Positions 61,432 through 64,000 of a stretch of DNA of 64,000 nt are shown piece by piece; position 1 is the stretch's first letter; each line of letters opens with the position of its first letter. The position numbers and the translations under genes were made by a program. The DNA is from Chloroflexota bacterium. GTDB taxonomy: Bacteria > Chloroflexota > Anaerolineae > Aggregatilineales > Phototrophicaceae. The stretch covers positions 27,083 through 91,082 of the forward strand of contig JAPOSR010000052.1 in NCBI GenBank assembly GCA_026709625.1. Direction: 5' to 3'. The notes beneath the pieces were generated by a model. The model saw nothing but the letters and a program-made list of their open reading frames with translations. It made no database searches and was not told the DNA's origin.

Positions 61432-62286
61432 ATGCAAGACAAGCTGCGCCGCGGTATCGCTCCCCTGCGCCTCGACCTGCTGCAATCCTATGGATTCATG
61501 GCGCGCAACTGGCACCTGACCAAGCGCTATTGGGGCTGGGAAGTGGTGTGGTTCTTCTATTCGCTCACCAGCGGGCTGTCGGTGGTGTTTATCGCGCAGG
61601 GCGCAGAGGTGCTGACGGGCACAGCGCCCGGCTTTGATGTCCAATACCTCACCATGTACCTCATCATCGGCACGCTGGTTTGGCGCTACCTATCGAATAT
61701 CTTCATGCTCACCAGCGAGGTTATCGCCTGGGAGCGATGGGAAGGCACGATTGAATACACCTTGATGGCGCCGGTGCAGCGATGGGTGCATTTGGTCGGG
61801 CAAACTGGCTATTCGCTGGTCTACAGCTTGCTCACAACGCTGGCGATCGGCATTGCGATGGCGCTTTTTTTCGAGCTGGATTTGTCGGCGGCCAACCTGC
61901 TGGGCGCGGGCGCGGTCATCCTGGCGGGCAGTCTGTCGCTGATCGCAATCGGCATCGTGGCCAGCATATTGCCGCTGCTCTACCCAGAGCGCGGCGCGCA
62001 GATGACCAGCGTGGTCGAAGCCTCGTTCTTGCTGATTTCGGGCGTCTATTATCCCATCACGGTGCTGCCAGAATGGATGCAAACCATCGCCGTGATATCG
62101 CCCGTTACTTTCGTGCTGGACGGAACGCGGGCGGCTGTGCTGGAAGGCGCGGGCATCGTCGAGTTGTGGGACTATATCTTGCCGCTGCTTATAATTGGCG
62201 CGCTGGCGCTGCCGATTGGCCTGCGCTTGTTCCGCGCGGCGGAGAATTATGCCAAGCGCACTGGAAGACTCAAGCGAGTCGGCTAG
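61432..62286 (+). CDS. ABC-2 type exporter permease
   Basis: A 284-residue integral membrane protein with six hydrophobic segments in the ABC-2 pattern. The cytoplasmic loop WERWEGTIEYTLMAPVQRW between the second and third spans is typical of this class. SGVYYPITVLPEWMQTIAVISP before the last spans is the conserved re-entrant motif. GAGGGAG upstream supports ATG 61432. It forms a dimeric channel with the upstream ATPase. Its stop is shared with anmK through CTAG. Confidence 0.92.
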   Translation: MQDKLRRGIAPLRLDLLQSYGFMARNWHLTKRYWGWEVVWFFYSLTSGLSVVFIAQGAEVLTGTAPGFDVQYLTMYLIIGTLVWRYLSNIFMLTSEVIAWERWEGTIEYTLMAPVQRWVHLVGQTGYSLVYSLLTTLAIGIAMALFFELDLSAANLLGAGAVILAGSLSLIAIGIVASILPLLYPERGAQMTSVVEASFLLISGVYYPITVLPEWMQTIAVISPVTFVLDGTRAAVLEGAGIVELWDYILPLLIIGALALPIGLRLFRAAENYAKRTGRLKRVG

Positions 62287-63464
62287 GCTCGCCAGGCGCG
62301 GCGCAGCAGATCAGCATAATTGTCGCCAGGCGTGATCTGCCCAAGCAAGCTGGCTCGTTTGGCGCCAGTCAGCGCGGGCAAAGTGGCTGGCCGCCCATGC
62401 CAGGTTTCGTGCGCCAGCACAGCAAAAACCAGCGCTTCTTTGAAGTCGCTGTCCATGCCGATGTCTTCATGCGTCAAGATCGCCGCGGGCTGCAGCAGCT
62501 GCCGCAGCATGCGCACTATGACGGGGTTGCGCCGTCCGCCGCCACCCAAGACGACTTCAGCAATTGGCGCGGGCGCGAATCGCTGGTAGGCATCGGCGAT
62601 ATTGGAAGCGGTCAAAGCGGTCAACGTGGCGATGATGTCTTTGGCAGCCAAGCCGCGCGCCAGAGCCACCTCCACAAGCTCTTTCGCCGCGGCGCTGCCG
62701 AAGGTCTCGCGCCCGGTCGTTTTGGGATAAGCCCGCTGGTAATACGGGTGCGCCAGCAGCTCGTCCAGCCACTCCTCATCAAGGCGGCCCTGCCCAGCCA
62801 ATTTGCCGTCTCGATCATAAGTCTGCGCGCCATCGGTGAGCTGCGCGACAGCCATATCCAGCAGCGCATTGCCTGGTCCGGTGTCGAAGGCGACTGGGGC
62901 GGCAACGTTATCGGACAGGGGCGGCAAAAAGGTCACATTGCCCATCCCGCCGATATTCTGTATGGCGCGCCAGCGATTGGGGTGGCGCAGCAGCAGCCAG
63001 TCGACATAACTGCTTAGCGGCGCGCCTTGTCCGCCGGCAGCGATGTCACGGGCGCGAAAGTTGCTCATGGTGGTGATGCCAGTGCGCTCGGCGATGACAG
63101 CCGCTTCGCCGATTTGCAGCGATGCGCTCACTTCGCCTGTGGGCAGCGCATTGTGCCAGATAGTCTGCCCATGCGAGGCGACCAGATCAACAGAATCCGC
63201 CGCCATGCCCGCCAACCCAAGCTGCCGCAGGACGCAATCGGCGAAGACTTCCGCCAGCTCGACATGCAGGTTGGCGATGGCGGGCGCGCAGCTCTGATTT
63301 GGATCGCAGCTGCGCAGGATGCGCTCGCGAAGATCCCGCGAATAGGGATACGTCGCGCCGCTGATGATGTCCGCGCTCAACTGGCTCGGCTGTCCACGTA
63401 CCTCGCAAATGGCGACATCAATGCCGTCGGCGGAAGTGCCCGACATCAAGCCAGCGATGATCAT
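62283..63464 (-). CDS. anmK: anhydro-N-acetylmuramic acid kinase
   Basis: A 393-residue sugar kinase of the ASKHA fold that opens and phosphorylates anhydro-MurNAc recovered from peptidoglycan. IIAGLMSGTSADGIDVA is the phosphate-binding start, SHGQTIWHN and NIGGMGNVTFLPP are conserved motifs, and FDTGPGNALLD and VLGGGGRRNP complete the active site. Length is normal. The genome therefore probably recycles or scavenges murein. It is single, with no etherase nearby. The segment upstream (63465-63778) lacks a full gene. Confidence 0.93.
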   Translation of the reverse strand: MIIAGLMSGTSADGIDVAICEVRGQPSQLSADIISGATYPYSRDLRERILRSCDPNQSCAPAIANLHVELAEVFADCVLRQLGLAGMAADSVDLVASHGQTIWHNALPTGEVSASLQIGEAAVIAERTGITTMSNFRARDIAAGGQGAPLSSYVDWLLLRHPNRWRAIQNIGGMGNVTFLPPLSDNVAAPVAFDTGPGNALLDMAVAQLTDGAQTYDRDGKLAGQGRLDEEWLDELLAHPYYQRAYPKTTGRETFGSAAAKELVEVALARGLAAKDIIATLTALTASNIADAYQRFAPAPIAEVVLGGGGRRNPVIVRMLRQLLQPAAILTHEDIGMDSDFKEALVFAVLAHETWHGRPATLPALTGAKRASLLGQITPGDNYADLLRRAWRA

Positions 63465-63479
63465 GCCGCTATCTGGACG

Positions 63480-63590
63480 CTAGGTCGATTCGACATAGCG
63501 CGCAAAATTGTCGAGGATGGACTGCCAGCCCGCGCGCTGCATCTCGGCGGGGTTAGCGGTTTCGGCGCTCGGACAATGCCAATCTTCATT
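63480..63590 (-). pseudogene. C-terminal remnant of an SRPBCC/AHSA1-like gene
   Basis: A 36-codon minus-strand frame ends at TAG (63482-63480). Its end, GWQSILDNFARYVEST preceded by ANPAEMQRA, looks like the last helix of SRPBCC (AHSA1/START-fold) proteins. Upstream of it the frame runs into a tandem 13-base repeat and a palindromic element instead of the rest of the domain, and there is no start codon with a ribosome site. It is best read as a gene whose 5' part was removed or displaced by the repeat. Similarity rests on a short segment only. Confidence 0.5.
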
Positions 63591-63616
63591 GGCGAGGGAG
63601 TGGGGCGAGGGAGTGG
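63591..63616. repeat. 13-base tandem duplication
   Basis: GGCGAGGGAGTGG occurs twice in perfect tandem (63591-63603 and 63604-63616), exactly where the SRPBCC remnant loses its similarity. It may be a junction left by insertion or slippage. Confidence 0.7.
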
Positions 63617-63636
63617 TGAACGCATAGATATGGCAG

Positions 63637-63738
63637 CCAAGCCCCCGGCCCCTTGCCCCACCAGAACGAAGGAAGGGGAGTTTTCCCTGCGCTTCCGCAG
63701 CCGGTAAGCCCCTTCCTCATTTTGGGGGAGGGGCTTGG
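63637..63738. repeat. palindromic REP/MITE-like element
   Basis: A nested inverted repeat of about 100 bases. The outer arms CCAAGCCCCCGGCCCC (63637-63652) and GGGGGAGGGGCTTGG (63724-63738) are nearly complementary. The inner arms AGGAAGGGG (63670-63678) and CCCCTTCCT (63709-63717) are exactly so. It has no coding capacity; the frame through it yields Pro/Glu-rich text of the kind produced by dispersed REP-type repeats in many bacteria. Other copies cannot be seen in this window. Confidence 0.6.
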
Positions 63739-63774
63739 GGTGGGGGCAAAGCAACACGCAGCGGCTCGACAGAT

Positions 63775-63928
63775 AAGGCGGAGAGGACAGGATTCGAACC
63801 TGCGGTACCCTATAACAGGTACAACCGCTTAGCAGGCGGCCCCAATCAACCACTCTGGCACCTCTCCATTCGGTATTCGTCTGTTAATCGGTTCAAGGCG
63901 GAGAGGACAGGATTCGAACCTGCGGTAC
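63775..63928. repeat. 34-base direct repeat of tRNA 3' ends
   Basis: 63775-63808 and 63895-63928 are identical over 34 bases, exactly 120 apart. They cover the acceptor 3' strand, T arm and the start of the variable arm of the two adjacent tRNA genes, plus the AAGG just outside them. Such identical tRNA ends are usual among serine isoacceptors and are also used as integration sites. Confidence 0.85.
63779..63867 (-). tRNA. tRNA-Ser(GCU)
   Basis: An 89-base class II tRNA. The acceptor strands GGAGAGG/CCTCTCC pair fully, the anticodon loop CTGCTAA gives GCU, the anticodon stem is GCCGC/GCGGT, the long variable arm is GTACC...GGGTAC, and the T arm is CAGG-TTCGAAT-CCTG. The 3' CCA is not encoded. 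It lies in the same orientation as the partial tRNA that follows. Confidence 0.95.
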
Positions 63929-63955
63929 GGCGATACCGTACAATGGATCTTATAC
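63899..63955 (-). tRNA. 3' half of a class II tRNA (serine-like), 5' half not recognisable
   Basis: Acceptor 3' strand (63900-63906) and T arm are identical to the tRNA-Ser next to it, and its own variable arm GTACGG...CCGTAC is well formed. From the variable arm's length the anticodon stem 3' strand should be ATCCA (63948-63944), with the loop at 63949-63955. The bases beyond, GTTCT, do not pair with it, and no proper D arm follows before the window ends. The gene is therefore interrupted, truncated, or the remnant of an integration event. Confidence 0.6.
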
Positions 63956-64000
63956 AGAACTCACCAACTCTTCTCATGAGTCTAAACACTCCATCTCCTC

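Noticed and set aside
63461..63853. A 130-codon minus-strand frame running from tRNA-Ser into the anmK start
   Set aside because: It spans a tRNA gene, the palindromic repeat and a tandem duplication in one frame, so it cannot be a genuine protein.
63899..64000. Folding the right-edge sequence as tRNA-Tyr or tRNA-Sec
   Set aside because: A CTGTATA loop can be drawn for Tyr, but position 37 would be T, the anticodon stem has a mismatch and there is no D arm. No UCA anticodon is available for Sec.
63949..64000. Group I intron in the second tRNA
   Set aside because: No base arrangement lets an intron end in G and leave a proper serine anticodon loop, and core group I elements were not found. 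It is kept only as one possibility within the interrupted-tRNA finding.
1..64000. CRISPR array, rRNA genes, transposase or integrase genes, toxin-antitoxin pairs
   Set aside because: I looked for regularly spaced repeats, conserved rRNA segments and the usual protein motifs and found none in the window.

Overview
The window looks like chromosome from a GC-rich member of the Chloroflexota, most likely Anaerolineae-like. The evidence is indirect: a LysW-carrier lysine pathway, a lipoprotein with a long Thr/Pro/Ala linker, a ferredoxin-type 2-oxoacid oxidoreductase, and Lon, HPF, Tat and NusB genes of bacterial type. No rRNA or phylogenetic marker tree was available, so the phylum call is an inference. 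Genes are densely packed. Same-strand neighbours often overlap by ATGA, and convergent neighbours have almost no space between them.

Layout. 1-1969: fabD (cut by the left edge) and rpmF, then a divergent fructosamine-kinase-family gene. 1970-11741: an almost complete alpha-aminoadipate lysine pathway on the plus strand (lysW-X-Y-Z-J-K-lysS, then lysT-lysU), interrupted by one opposing MFS gene. Ahead of lysW I find a promoter box, a 15-residue leader peptide with four lysine codons in a run of five, and an intrinsic terminator, which together make a lysine attenuator. 11742-16253: comM/yifB and PEP carboxylase. 16265-29474: an M1 peptidase lipoprotein, a UbiA prenyltransferase, a CCA-adding-type enzyme, a CcdA-TlpA fusion with a second TlpA and a DUF2085 protein, a coiled-coil PspA-like protein, a HEAT-like protein, a zinc-ribbon protein, the pgeF-yggS-yggT operon, and comF-hpf. 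29481-32574: two glycosyltransferases with a FlgD-like surface protein. 32934-43199: lon with a WD40-like lipoprotein, fabG-hit, a DsbA-like protein, aconitase and an MFS transporter.

43695-49573: a tandem-domain RNase H, an aminotransferase, a GntR regulator with a palindromic operator, and 2-oxoacid:ferredoxin oxidoreductase korAB. 49630-51668: a JAMM protease, a CysO-like ubiquitin-fold sulfur carrier and a MoeZ-type activating enzyme in one operon. 51997-62286: citrate synthase, two rhomboids, a CPBP-like protein, threonine aldolase, ATP sulfurylase/APS kinase, nusB-tatA-tatC, and an ABC-2 exporter. 62283-64000: anmK, a decayed SRPBCC gene end, a palindromic repeat, tRNA-Ser(GCU), and the 3' half of a second class II tRNA whose 5' half is not recognisable.

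Together the genes cover amino-acid synthesis (lysine; sulfur activation and possibly cysteine), TCA-type carbon flow (ppc, gltA, acnA, korAB), extracytoplasmic thiol chemistry and protein export. A repeated extended -10 box close to TGTGCTAGACT precedes many of the genes and helps to place transcription starts.
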